From the NCBI RefSeq assembly GCF_020165495.1, contig NZ_JAIUIE010000014.1:1-64000 (forward strand): a DNA stretch of 64,000 nt, written 5' to 3'. This stretch comes from Mesorhizobium sp. BR1-1-16 (GTDB lineage Bacteria > Pseudomonadota > Alphaproteobacteria > Rhizobiales > Kaistiaceae). Position 1 is the first letter of the stretch. The number at the start of each line of letters is the position of its first letter. Under the pieces are notes generated by a model. It did no database searches, was not told the DNA's origin, and was given only the letters and a program-made list of their open reading frames with translations. Shown piece by piece: positions 29,973 through 38,377 of the stretch. A program made the position numbers and the translations under genes.

Positions 29973-30731
29973 ATGCGCTATTCCGCCTGCCTCGAATGGC
30001 TCTTCGCCGCTGAGGCACCTGTCTTCGCCGATCGCATCCGCCTGGCAAAGAAGGCCGGGCTCGATGGTGTCGAGTTCTGGCTCTGGAGCAACAAGGATAT
30101 TGCCGCCATCCGCGCTGCGCTCGATGAGACCGGCCTCCCGCTTACCGGCTTCGTCGCCGAGCCGATGGTGCCGCTGACCGATCCGGCCAAGCATGCCGAG
30201 TTCCTCGAAGGCCTGAAGCGCTCGATCGAGATCGCGCAGCAGCTTGGCGCCCCGATGCTGATCGCGCAGGCCGGCGCCGACCTTCCGGGCCGTTCGCGCA
30301 CCGAACAGCGCTCGGCACTCACCGATTGCCTGCGCAAGGCGGCCGATATCCTCGCCGGCTCGGGCGTCGTGCTCGCTGTCGAGCCGCTCAATACGCTGGT
30401 CGATCACGTCGGCTATTTTCTGCCCTCGACGGAAGAGGGGCTCGACATCATCGACGATGTCGGCCGACCGGAAATCCGCATTCTCTACGACATCTATCAT
30501 TCGGCGGTGATGGACGAGCAGATCGCCAAGGTCCTCGACGGGCGCCTCGATCGCATTGCCCATGCCCATCTCGCCGACATGCCCGGCCGCCACGAGCCCG
30601 GCACCGGCCGGCTCGACTGGCAGGCGCGTGTGGGCTGGCTCGAAGCCAACGGCTATCGCGGCATGGTCGGGCTTGAATACAAGCCGAGCGTCGCGACGGA
30701 AGCGAGCCTCAAGGCGGTGCTGGCCGGCTGA
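29973..30731 (+). CDS. Hydroxypyruvate isomerase-like TIM-barrel protein
   Basis: A 252-residue AP-endonuclease-2/xylose-isomerase-like TIM barrel. The pattern fits the hydroxypyruvate isomerase (Hyi) group: LKKSI/LARSI-type helix (here LKRSIEIAQQLGAP), then LAVEPLN with a metal-binding Glu, the IRILYDIYHSAVMDEQ block carrying Asp and His, and VGLEYKPS with a final Glu. It probably isomerises a ketose or hydroxypyruvate-like product made by the preceding dehydrogenase. Last gene of the LacI-controlled operon, 20 bases after the dehydrogenase. True substrate unknown. Confidence 0.88.
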   Translation: MRYSACLEWLFAAEAPVFADRIRLAKKAGLDGVEFWLWSNKDIAAIRAALDETGLPLTGFVAEPMVPLTDPAKHAEFLEGLKRSIEIAQQLGAPMLIAQAGADLPGRSRTEQRSALTDCLRKAADILAGSGVVLAVEPLNTLVDHVGYFLPSTEEGLDIIDDVGRPEIRILYDIYHSAVMDEQIAKVLDGRLDRIAHAHLADMPGRHEPGTGRLDWQARVGWLEANGYRGMVGLEYKPSVATEASLKAVLAG

Positions 30732-30787
30732 GCCAGCGGCCCCCCTGTCGACAGCGATCCCGACATCGGTTTAGCGCCGATCTCGGG

Positions 30788-31282
30788 CTAGCGATCGCGA
30801 TCCGGTTTCGGCGTCTTGGTTTGCAGAAAGCCGAGCGCGATGATTACGACGAGGCAGATGGCGGTCGCCATGGCGCCGACGGAAACATAGCCGAGTCCGC
30901 AGGCGACCCCGACGGCACCCGCCAGCCACATTGCCGCGCCGGTTGTGAGCCCGTGCACCTGCCCGCGGCTCTGGATGATGGCGCCGGCCGCGAGGAAAGC
31001 GACGCCGGCCGTCACGGCCTCGATGATGCGGATGGGATCGACCTGGACATGCTCCATCCCGAGCGCATCGGAATGGAGGATCTCGAGCATCACGATCGTG
31101 AAGACGGCGGAGGCCAGCGCCGTCAGTGTATGCGTCCTGAGTCCGGCGGGCCGCGAGCGCCATTCCCGCTCGGCGCCGATCAAGGCACCGAGCACGGAGG
31201 CCGCGATGAAGCGCAGCGCGATCTGCGATTTCGGCAGGTGGGTTTCGAGAAAGGCCGCATCGGCGAATTCAAACACGGTCAT
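30788..31282 (-). CDS. MgtC/SapB-family membrane protein
   Basis: Inner-membrane protein of 164 residues with about five helices. The family signature GAERE (IGAEREWRSRPAGLRTH) lies near residue 37, followed by AAGAIIQSRGQVHGLTTGAAMW, the conserved second block, near 100. MgtC proteins are linked to survival at low magnesium and within hosts, partly by acting on the F-ATPase; SapB relatives are less well defined. It stands alone on the minus strand and converges with the plus-strand sugar operon (57-base gap). No Mg-responsive leader was recognised upstream. Confidence 0.93.
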   Translation of the reverse strand: MTVFEFADAAFLETHLPKSQIALRFIAASVLGALIGAEREWRSRPAGLRTHTLTALASAVFTIVMLEILHSDALGMEHVQVDPIRIIEAVTAGVAFLAAGAIIQSRGQVHGLTTGAAMWLAGAVGVACGLGYVSVGAMATAICLVVIIALGFLQTKTPKPDRDR

Positions 31283-31314
31283 GCCCCGCTGCAGCCGTCC
31301 CGCTCATGCGACGA

Positions 31315-31452
31315 TTACTTGACAGCGTCTTCGACGGCGTTTCCGGTCTGCTTCACATCGGTGGCAACGCCATGCACTGTGTTGGCGCAACCAGCGAGGC
31401 CGGCGGCAACGGCGAGTGCGACAAGCAGGGTGGAGCGGGAGCGGATCGTCAT
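31315..31452 (-). CDS. Entericidin A/B-family small lipoprotein
   Basis: A 45-residue lipoprotein. The signal sequence ends in the lipobox LAGC, so the mature, lipid-anchored part begins at Cys 22. The mature segment NTVHGVATDVKQTGNAVEDAV matches the entericidin family in two halves (N-TVHG and G-x-D-V-K-x-TG). Entericidins are envelope lipoproteins related to stress and cell death. The ATG at 31452 has an AGGAG site 7 bases upstream; an ATG one codon earlier is also possible. Isolated gene, 33 bases from the MgtC-like gene and on the same strand. Confidence 0.88.
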   Translation of the reverse strand: MTIRSRSTLLVALAVAAGLAGCANTVHGVATDVKQTGNAVEDAVK

Positions 31453-31643
31453 CATCGTTCTCCTGGCTGGACGGTGAACAGCCAATGCGGATGTCGCAAC
31501 TTCGTTCCGACGTGGGCATGACATTGGCCGCAACGGGCTGATCGCCGCTTGAGCCCAAGGCGCCGTCCGTCAACCAGCGAGCCGCTTTACACGCGGCGAA
31601 CACGCTTCTACGTCTGGCAGCCTCCCTTCCGCCTGAGGTTCCC

Positions 31644-33524
31644 ATGCTCCCATCCGCCGCGCCGCTTCCCGACGATCTCATCATCGAGGCCGGGGATGAG
31701 ATCGCCATTCGCCAGGACCTGACGCTGACGGCGCTCGGCAAGCGTCCGGCCGATCGGGTGCTGCGGGTCGGTCGGCTGCTCGATGTGCATTCGCGCAGCT
31801 GGCTCGTCGACCAGGAGATCGTCATCAAGGGCCGGCGCATCGCCTATGTCGGGCCGGCCGGGTCCTGGACGGGTGACGTAGCCGAGCGCCTGCACGAGCC
31901 CGATCTTGCCGCCGTGCCCGGCTTCGGCGAGGCGCACAAGCACATCGAGAGCTCGCATCTCACACCGGAATATGAGACCGCGCTGGTCATGCCGCGCGGC
32001 TGTACCTGGGTCTGCGAGGCGAGCCACGAATTCTCCAATGTGAACGGCGCGAAGAACCTCGAATTCTGGCTGGAGGCGCGCCGTCGCGGCTCGCCGATGA
32101 AGATCTTCCCGCTGCCGGGCTCGGCCGTTCCGCCAACCGCCTATGAATGGGGTGGCGGCTGGTTCGGCTATGACGAGCAGAAGGCGTTCATGGCCGAGAG
32201 CCTGATGGTCGCCGGGCTCGATGAGGTGATGGACTGGCCGTCGGTATGGAATCCCGACAATCCCTCCTATGACCGTCTGTGGGGCATGATCCGCGCCACC
32301 TTCGAGAAACGCGGCGTGGTCGAGGGCCATGCCGCCGGCATTCGCGACCTGCCGACCATCAACGCCTTCGCCGCCGCCGGCATGGCCTCCGATCATGAGG
32401 GCTGGTTCCTCGAGGAAGTCTGGGAAAAGCTGACGCACGGACTTTTCGTCGAGCTGCGGCCGCATTCGCTGCCCGACATCATCAAGGGCCTGATCGGCAA
32501 GGGCCTTTCCGATTGGTCGCAGGTCGCCTTCGTCACTGATGATCGCAGCGCCTCGGACACGTTGAAGATTGGCGCGACCGATCACAATGTCCGCCTCGCG
32601 ATCGAGAACGGCCTCGCGCCCGAGATCGCCATCCAGTGCGTGACGATCAATCCGGCCCGCCATATGCGCCTGACGCCCTGGGTCGGCTCGATCGCGCCCG
32701 GCCGCTTCGCCGATATCGTGCTGCTCGACAATGTCCAGACGCTATCGGTCGCCAAGGTCTTCGCCGATGGCCGCAAGGCCGCCGAGGCCGGCCGCTATGA
32801 GGGGCCGCTGCCGAAGATCGACTGGCCGGACTGGGCGACGCGGACGGTCAATCTCGGTCGCACGGTGACGGCTGACGACTTCGCCATCGCGGCGCCGGTA
32901 GCCGCTGGACCCACGGCCAAGGCGGCGCTGCTGCGACCGTTCCACTGGCATGACGACTTCATCACCATGGACCTCCCGGTTGCCGACGGCGCCGTCCAGC
33001 GTGACGAGAGCCGCAACGTGACGAAGTTCGCCATTGTTGACCGTTTCTCCGGCGAGGCGAAGGTCGCGAAGATGTTCTGGCTTGGCACCGGTCCGCGCAC
33101 CCCCGATACGGCGCTCGGCGCGACGCTCGGCCATGACAAGCACAATATCTGGGTCGTCGGCTCGTCGGATGCGGCGATGGCGATGGTGGCCAACGAACTC
33201 GCGGCGCAGCAGGGCGGCTGGGTTCTGGTCTCGGGCGGCAAGGTCGTGGCGCGGGTCCATTACGAAGTCGGCGGACTGATGACCGCCCGTCCGGCTGAGG
33301 TGCTCGATGCCGAAATGCAGGCGCTTTCTGCCGAGGGCGCGAAGATCGACTGGATGTATGAGCCGACCTTCTCGCCGCGCTGGTGGCCCGGCTTCCCGGA
33401 ACGGCTCTCCTTCGCGACGCTCACCTGCGCCCCGTGGCGCTGGGTTCTCGTCGCGCCTTCGCCGCTGGCACCCGAGGGCTTCGTCAATGTCGCTACCGGC
33501 GCGACGCATCCCGTCGTGTGGTAG
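31644..33524 (+). CDS. Adenine deaminase-family amidohydrolase
   Basis: A 626-residue amidohydrolase of the Ade/YerA family. The metal site HKHIESSHLTP (about residue 97) corresponds to HxHIESSxxTP in adenine deaminases. The DPHEIANV block of AdeC reads ASHEFSNV here, so one position near the metal site differs. The C-terminal domain carries HNIWVVGSSDAAMAM and VGGLMTARP, typical of the family. It probably deaminates or hydrolyses a purine-like ring; adenine is the model substrate but the changed motif argues for caution. It opens a plus-strand group with a BMP transporter, separated from it by 119 bases. Confidence 0.85.
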   Translation: MLPSAAPLPDDLIIEAGDEIAIRQDLTLTALGKRPADRVLRVGRLLDVHSRSWLVDQEIVIKGRRIAYVGPAGSWTGDVAERLHEPDLAAVPGFGEAHKHIESSHLTPEYETALVMPRGCTWVCEASHEFSNVNGAKNLEFWLEARRRGSPMKIFPLPGSAVPPTAYEWGGGWFGYDEQKAFMAESLMVAGLDEVMDWPSVWNPDNPSYDRLWGMIRATFEKRGVVEGHAAGIRDLPTINAFAAAGMASDHEGWFLEEVWEKLTHGLFVELRPHSLPDIIKGLIGKGLSDWSQVAFVTDDRSASDTLKIGATDHNVRLAIENGLAPEIAIQCVTINPARHMRLTPWVGSIAPGRFADIVLLDNVQTLSVAKVFADGRKAAEAGRYEGPLPKIDWPDWATRTVNLGRTVTADDFAIAAPVAAGPTAKAALLRPFHWHDDFITMDLPVADGAVQRDESRNVTKFAIVDRFSGEAKVAKMFWLGTGPRTPDTALGATLGHDKHNIWVVGSSDAAMAMVANELAAQQGGWVLVSGGKVVARVHYEVGGLMTARPAEVLDAEMQALSAEGAKIDWMYEPTFSPRWWPGFPERLSFATLTCAPWRWVLVAPSPLAPEGFVNVATGATHPVVW

Positions 33525-33643
33525 AGCGCACACAGAAGTCACCTCTCTGTGCACATTTCACGCAAGGGCGCACGCATTTCAGGCTGGCTAAAATGCGCGC
33601 ATCGAATAGACAAGTGCTGAAACGGCTTCAAAGAGCGGGGACG

Positions 33644-34627
33644 ATGATGTTCGGGAAATTGAAGGCTGGTCTCAAAGTCGCGCTGGCGGTGATGCCGCTG
33701 GCTTTCGGCAGCATCGCAATCGCCGAGGCCGATGGTCTCAAGGTCGCGATGGTTCTGCCCGGGCCGATCAGCGATAATGACTGGAATTCAGTCGGCTATA
33801 ACGGGCTGCAGGCAGCGGCCAAGGCGCTCGGCGTCGAGGTGGCCTATTCGGAGAATGTCTCGGACGCCGATGCGGAACGCATCCTGCGCGACTATGCCTC
33901 GCGCGGCTATGGGCTTATCTTCGCTCATTCCTTCTCCTTCGGCGATGCAGCGCTAAACGTCGCCGAGGACTTCCCGAACACCACCTTCATGGCCGGTACG
34001 GCCAAGGAACTGGCGCCCAATCTCGGCACCTATTCCAACCCGGACTACCAGGGCGCCTATCTCGCCGGCATGCTCGGCGCCGGCGCGTCCAAGACGAAGA
34101 CCATCGGCTGGGTCGGCGGCATGCCGGCGCCGAACATGCTGGCCAATCTCCATGCCTATGAGGCAGGCGCCAAGGAAATGGTGCCGGATGCCAAGGTGCT
34201 GCACACCTTCATCGGCTCGTGGTTTGATCCGCCCAAGGCCAAGGAGGCGGCGATCGCGCAGGTCGAGCAGGGCGCAGACGTGCTCTCTGCACAAGGCGTC
34301 GGCGTCATCGACGCCGCCATCGCCAAGAACGTCTTCGCGCTCGGCGCCATGACCGACCAGAACCATCTCGGGCCCAAGGTCGTGCTGACCTCGGTCACCT
34401 GGGATCTCGGACCGCTCGTCACCGCCGTCGCCAAGGCCGTTGAGGACAAGAACTGGAAGAGCCAGAACTGGTCGTATGGCATTGCCCAGGGCTCCGTGAA
34501 GCTCGCCGACTTCCATGGCCTCGATGCCGGCGTCCCGCCGGAGGTACTGAAGGCCGTGCAGGCGAAATTCGAGGCGATCAAGTCCGGAGCCTTCACCGTT
34601 CCGCTCGATACGTCGAACGTCGAGTAG
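33644..34627 (+). CDS. BMP-family nucleoside/purine-binding lipoprotein-like protein
   Basis: Periplasmic binding protein (about 327 residues) of the BMP/PnrA family, which takes purine nucleosides or related bases. A signal peptide covers about residues 1-28 (helix LKVALAVMPLAFGSIAIA). The mature part starts with LKVAMVLPGPISDNDWNSVGYNGL, then the AGTAKELAPNLGTYSNPDYQGAYLAGMLG block with its typical Y-x-G-A-Y-L-A-G-x-L core. The first ATG at 33644 follows AGCGGGGACG; an upstream ATG at 33593 is possible. No lipobox cysteine is seen, unlike many Gram-positive members. First gene of a transporter operon. Confidence 0.93.
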   Translation: MMFGKLKAGLKVALAVMPLAFGSIAIAEADGLKVAMVLPGPISDNDWNSVGYNGLQAAAKALGVEVAYSENVSDADAERILRDYASRGYGLIFAHSFSFGDAALNVAEDFPNTTFMAGTAKELAPNLGTYSNPDYQGAYLAGMLGAGASKTKTIGWVGGMPAPNMLANLHAYEAGAKEMVPDAKVLHTFIGSWFDPPKAKEAAIAQVEQGADVLSAQGVGVIDAAIAKNVFALGAMTDQNHLGPKVVLTSVTWDLGPLVTAVAKAVEDKNWKSQNWSYGIAQGSVKLADFHGLDAGVPPEVLKAVQAKFEAIKSGAFTVPLDTSNVE

Positions 34628-34650
34628 GTTCGGTTCTCGAACGTCGGGCG

Positions 34651-34750
34651 CTTGCCCAGCATTGTCATTGCTGGGCTTGATCTGGCAATCCAGCCTTGCG
34701 GGCTGCGACGACGAAGTCTGGATGGCCGGGTCAAGTCCGGCCATGGCCGT
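34651..34750. repeat. REP-like palindromic element
   Basis: Two stem-forming units in tandem after the BMP gene: an 8-bp stem at 34654-34661 with 34669-34676, and an 8-bp stem at 34722-34729 with 34737-34744, joined by related sequence. The second carries the ATGGCCGGGTCAAGTCCGGC pattern, a motif widespread between rhizobial genes that generates spurious proteins beginning MAGLDPAI on the reverse strand. It may stabilise the mRNA for the binding protein against the downstream genes. Confidence 0.65.
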
Positions 34751-34815
34751 TTGAGGGTTTGCTGTTCCCGCAGCACGGTTGAGAATTGGGGAATTGGCTT
34801 CCCGTGACGAAGAAT

Positions 34816-36351
34816 ATGATGAGCACGCCCCCCTTCCTCGACATGCGCGGCATCACCGTCACCTTCGGCAGCTTCGTTGCCAATGATGGCGTCGATCTGG
34901 CCGTGGATGCCGGTGAGATCCATGCGCTTCTCGGCGAGAATGGGGCTGGCAAATCGACACTGATGCGCGTACTGGCCGGGCTGCTGGTGCCGGCGGCCGG
35001 TGAAATCCGCATCGCGGGCGAGATTGAGCCGCTCGGTTCGGCGCATGAGGCGATGCGGCTTGGCATCGGCATGGTGCATCAGCATTTCATGTTGGTGCCG
35101 ACGCTGACCGTCGCCGAAAATGTCTGCCTCGGCCTCAGCAGCACCGGACGTTTCATCCCGGATCTCAAGACTGCCGCGGCGAAGATCCGCGATCTCGCCA
35201 CCACCTACGGTCTCGACATCGACCCGAATGCCCGCATCGCCGATCTCTCGATCGCCGGGCAGCAGCGCGTCGAGATCCTGAAGGCGCTTTATCGCGGCGC
35301 CCGCATTCTGGTGCTCGACGAACCAACGGCGGTGCTGACACCGCAGGAGGCGGAGGGCCTCTTCCGCATCCTTCGCGCGCTCGCCGCCGAGGGCACGGCG
35401 ATCATTTTCATCAGCCACAAGCTGAACGAGGTGATGGCTCTCACCGGAAAGGTCACGGTGCTCCGCCAGGGCAAGGTCGTCGCGACGGCGCGAACGGCCG
35501 AGACCGATGCGCGCGGACTCGCCCGCATGATGGTCGGCGCCGAGATCGCGCTGCCGAAGATCGAGGACGCGCCGACCTCAACTGCGGCGCCCGAGGCAAC
35601 CGCTCCAATCCTTTCCGTGACGGATCTCACCTGCCTCGACGCGCGCGGCCTCGTCCGCGTCGATCGCGTCAGCCTTGCGGTCGCGGCCGGCGAGATCGTC
35701 GGCGTCGCCGGCGTCGACGGCAACGGCCAGCAGGAACTCGCCGAAGCGATCGTCGGCCTTCGCAAGGTGGGAAGCGGACGCGTCGTCCTCGCCGGCGTCG
35801 AAGTCACGGCCGCGCCGATTGCCCGCCGCATTGCGCTCGGCCTTGCCCATATCCCCGAGGATCGCCACCGCACCGCGCTGGTCGAGCCGATGTCGATCCG
35901 CGACAATGTCGTGCTGGAGCGCATCGGCGATGCGCCCTTCTCGCGCGGCGGCTGGATCCGCCGCGACGCGGTTGCCGGCCTCGCCGAAAAGGTGATGGCG
36001 GCGTTCGACGTCCGCGCCAGCGGTCCGGGCCAGAGCGTCGGCACGCTTTCAGGTGGCAACCAGCAGAAGGTCGTGCTTGGCCGGGCGCTGTCGCGCGATC
36101 CCAGCCTCGTCGTCGCGGTCCAGCCGGCCCGCGGGCTCGATGTCGGCGCAACAGCCTTCGTCCACTGCCAGTTGCTCGCGCGCCGAGCCGCCGGCGCCGG
36201 CGTGCTCCTGGTTTCAACCGAGCTCGACGAAATCCTTGCGCTGTCGGACCGCGTCGTCGTCATGTTCAAGGGTGCGGTCGTCGGCGAGATGACGCGAGCC
36301 GCGATCTCCGTCGAACGGCTCGGCTTGATGATGGCGGGGCGCGCTGCATGA
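34816..36351 (+). CDS. Sugar/nucleoside ABC transporter ATP-binding protein (two domains)
   Basis: About 511 residues carrying two ABC domains, as in the YufO/RbsA type that serves BMP-linked transporters. The first has Walker A GENGAGKST (about residue 38), signature LSIAGQQ and Walker B ILVLDEPTAVLT. The second has a divergent P-loop (GVDGNGQQEL), LSGGNQQKVVLG, and a Walker B variant VVAVQPARGLD in place of DEPT, which is normal for this class. The ATG at 34816 is preferred over an upstream TTG. It overlaps the next permease by 4 bases (ATGA). Confidence 0.95.
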   Translation: MMSTPPFLDMRGITVTFGSFVANDGVDLAVDAGEIHALLGENGAGKSTLMRVLAGLLVPAAGEIRIAGEIEPLGSAHEAMRLGIGMVHQHFMLVPTLTVAENVCLGLSSTGRFIPDLKTAAAKIRDLATTYGLDIDPNARIADLSIAGQQRVEILKALYRGARILVLDEPTAVLTPQEAEGLFRILRALAAEGTAIIFISHKLNEVMALTGKVTVLRQGKVVATARTAETDARGLARMMVGAEIALPKIEDAPTSTAAPEATAPILSVTDLTCLDARGLVRVDRVSLAVAAGEIVGVAGVDGNGQQELAEAIVGLRKVGSGRVVLAGVEVTAAPIARRIALGLAHIPEDRHRTALVEPMSIRDNVVLERIGDAPFSRGGWIRRDAVAGLAEKVMAAFDVRASGPGQSVGTLSGGNQQKVVLGRALSRDPSLVVAVQPARGLDVGATAFVHCQLLARRAAGAGVLLVSTELDEILALSDRVVVMFKGAVVGEMTRAAISVERLGLMMAGRAA

Positions 36352-37424
36352 CCGTGACGGATCACCCCGGCGCGATGAGACTTCGCCTCCCGCCCGGCCT
36401 TGTCGGCAGCCTTGCTGCCGTTGCGGCTGCGTTCCTCGTCGGCGCACTGCTGATCGCCGCGGTCGGCGTCAGCCCGCTCACCGCCTATGGCGCGCTGTTC
36501 GAAGCAGCGCTCGGCTCCCGCAACGGAATTGCCGAAACGCTCGTGCGCACCGTGCCGCTCGCGCTCTGCGGCCTCGGCATCGCGCTCGCCTTCAGGGCCG
36601 GTGTGTTCAATGTCGGCGCCGAGGGGCAGCTCTTCCTCGGCGGCACGGCGGCCGGCGCCATCGGCGTGCTCGGTGCCGGATGGCCGGCTTACGTCCTTTT
36701 GCCGGCGATGGCCCTCTCGGCGGCGCTCGCAGGCGGCCTGTGGTCCGGCCTCGCTGCCTGGCTGAAGCTGCGTTTCCGCGCCGATGAGCTGATCACCACG
36801 ATCATGCTCAACTATGTGGCGATCCATCTCGTCTCATTCCTGCTGCACGGCCCCCTCAAGGATCCGAACGGCGCGCTGGCGCAGACGGCGCGCCTGACTG
36901 GTGATGGCCGTCTGCCGGTGCTGCTGGCAGGCACGCGCCTCCATGCTGGAATCCTGATCGTGCTCGTCGCCGCCATCCTGGCGCATCTCTTCCTGTGGCG
37001 GCGGACGAACGGCTTTCGGCTCCGCGTTGTCGGGCTCAATCCGCGCGCGGCCGAAAATGCCGGCATCGACGTCCGTCGCACCATCCTTTTCGGTTTTCTC
37101 ATCTGCGGAGCGCTGGCAGGGCTTGCCGGCTTCTCGGAAGTCGCCGGCGTGCAGCGGCGGATGATCGAGAATCTGTCGCCCGGTTTCGGCTATACGGCGA
37201 TCATCGTCGCGCTGCTCGGGGCAACCAATCCGTTCGGCGTCGTCGCCAGCGCCTTCCTGTTCGCGGCGCTGCAGATCGGCGCGTCGACCATGGAATCGGC
37301 CGCAGGCGTTCCCTCGACGCTGACCACCGTGATCCAGGGGCTCGTCGTCTTGTTCCTGATCGGGCGCGCCGCGCTCCCACTTCTTCGCGACTGGGTCGCC
37401 GACCGCTTCAGGCGGAGGGGATGA
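36348..37424 (+). CDS. Nucleoside ABC transporter permease (YufP-like)
   Basis: Inner-membrane permease of 358 residues with about eight helices, of the branched-chain/ribose superfamily. Characteristic blocks are RTVPLALCGLGIALAFRAGVFNVGAEGQL near residue 62 (in pieces) and the loop ADELITTIMLNYVA near 145, then GLNPRAAENAGIDVRR, which is the ATPase-coupling EAA-like segment. The protein pairs with the next permease as a heterodimer. It starts inside the ATPase stop and ends inside the next start, so all four genes of this block are coupled. Confidence 0.94.
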   Translation: MTVTDHPGAMRLRLPPGLVGSLAAVAAAFLVGALLIAAVGVSPLTAYGALFEAALGSRNGIAETLVRTVPLALCGLGIALAFRAGVFNVGAEGQLFLGGTAAGAIGVLGAGWPAYVLLPAMALSAALAGGLWSGLAAWLKLRFRADELITTIMLNYVAIHLVSFLLHGPLKDPNGALAQTARLTGDGRLPVLLAGTRLHAGILIVLVAAILAHLFLWRRTNGFRLRVVGLNPRAAENAGIDVRRTILFGFLICGALAGLAGFSEVAGVQRRMIENLSPGFGYTAIIVALLGATNPFGVVASAFLFAALQIGASTMESAAGVPSTLTTVIQGLVVLFLIGRAALPLLRDWVADRFRRRG

Positions 37425-38377
37425 CCATGCTGGGCCTCCTGACCGACCCAACCTTTGTCGGCTTTCTCTCGGCCTCGATGCGGCTCGCGATCCCGATCAT
37501 GCTGGCGGCGCTGGGCGGACTGTTAGCCGAGCGCTCGGGCGTCCTCAATATCGGCCTCGAGGGCATGATGCTGGTCGGCGCCTTTGTCGGTTTCGTCGCT
37601 GCCTACGCGACTGGCCATCTCATGGTCGGCGTCGCCTCGGCCGTCCTGGCAGGCATTGCGGCAGGGCTCATTCTCGGCGTCTACACCATCACGCTCGGCG
37701 CCAATCAGGTTGTCGTCGGCATCGCGCTCAACCTGCTCGCCATCGGCATCACCTCCTTCTTCTACCGCCTGATCTTCGGCGCCGGCACGGAGCGGCCGCG
37801 GATCGACGCCTTCGTGCCGCTCGATCTCGGCAGCCTCGCCGATATCCCGTTCATCGGGCCGCTGCTGTTCCGCCAGGATGCGCTCGCCTATGTCGCCCTT
37901 GGCCTCGTGCTGGTGACGTGGTTCGTGATGGCAAAGACGCGCTTCGGCCTCGACGTCCGCGCCGTCGGCGAGCATCCGGAGGCGGCCGAGACGCTGGGCG
38001 TCAATGTCCACGGCATCCGCTATTTCGCCATCGGTCTTTCAGGCGCGTTGGCCGCACTCGGAGGCGCTTTCCTGTCGCTATCGGCTACCGGTGTGTTCAT
38101 CGATGGCATGACGGCGGGACGCGGCTATATCGCGCTGGCGATCCTCATTCTCGGCCGCCGGCATGCGGTCGGCGTGCTGCTCGCTTCGCTGCTCTTCGGG
38201 GCGGCCGACGCCTTGCAGCTCCGAGCGCAGATCCTGCCGACCGGGGTCCCGTTCCAGTTCCTGTTGATGCTGCCTTACGTCCTGACCATCATCGTCCTCG
38301 CCGGATTTGTTGGCCGGGGCGGAGCGCCTGCCGCGCTCGGCGTGCCGTTCCGGCGCGGCCGCTCGAACAAGGAATGA
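37421..38377 (+). CDS. Nucleoside ABC transporter permease (YufQ-like)
   Basis: Second membrane subunit, 318 residues, about eight helices. The N-terminal ERSGVLNIGLEGMMLVGAFVGF is the family signature (around residue 30), and GANQVVVGIALNLLAIGITSF follows. The ATPase-docking loop GEHPEAAETLGVNVHGIRY lies near residue 185. It overlaps the preceding permease and the following creatininase-like gene by 4 bases each (ATGA), so the hydrolase is part of the same transcription and translation unit. Substrate most likely a nucleoside, base or related heterocycle. Confidence 0.94.
   Translation: MTMLGLLTDPTFVGFLSASMRLAIPIMLAALGGLLAERSGVLNIGLEGMMLVGAFVGFVAAYATGHLMVGVASAVLAGIAAGLILGVYTITLGANQVVVGIALNLLAIGITSFFYRLIFGAGTERPRIDAFVPLDLGSLADIPFIGPLLFRQDALAYVALGLVLVTWFVMAKTRFGLDVRAVGEHPEAAETLGVNVHGIRYFAIGLSGALAALGGAFLSLSATGVFIDGMTAGRGYIALAILILGRRHAVGVLLASLLFGAADALQLRAQILPTGVPFQFLLMLPYVLTIIVLAGFVGRGGAPAALGVPFRRGRSNKE

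Noticed and set aside
33953-34744. Reverse-strand ORF beginning MAGLDPAIQ over the BMP gene.
   Set aside because: This start is generated by a rhizobial palindromic repeat and the frame runs antisense to the BMP gene.
36100-36160. Altered Walker B (VQPARGLD instead of DEPTRGLD) in the second ABC domain.
   Set aside because: This divergence is normal in the two-domain ATPases of BMP-linked transporters, so it is not a sign of damage.
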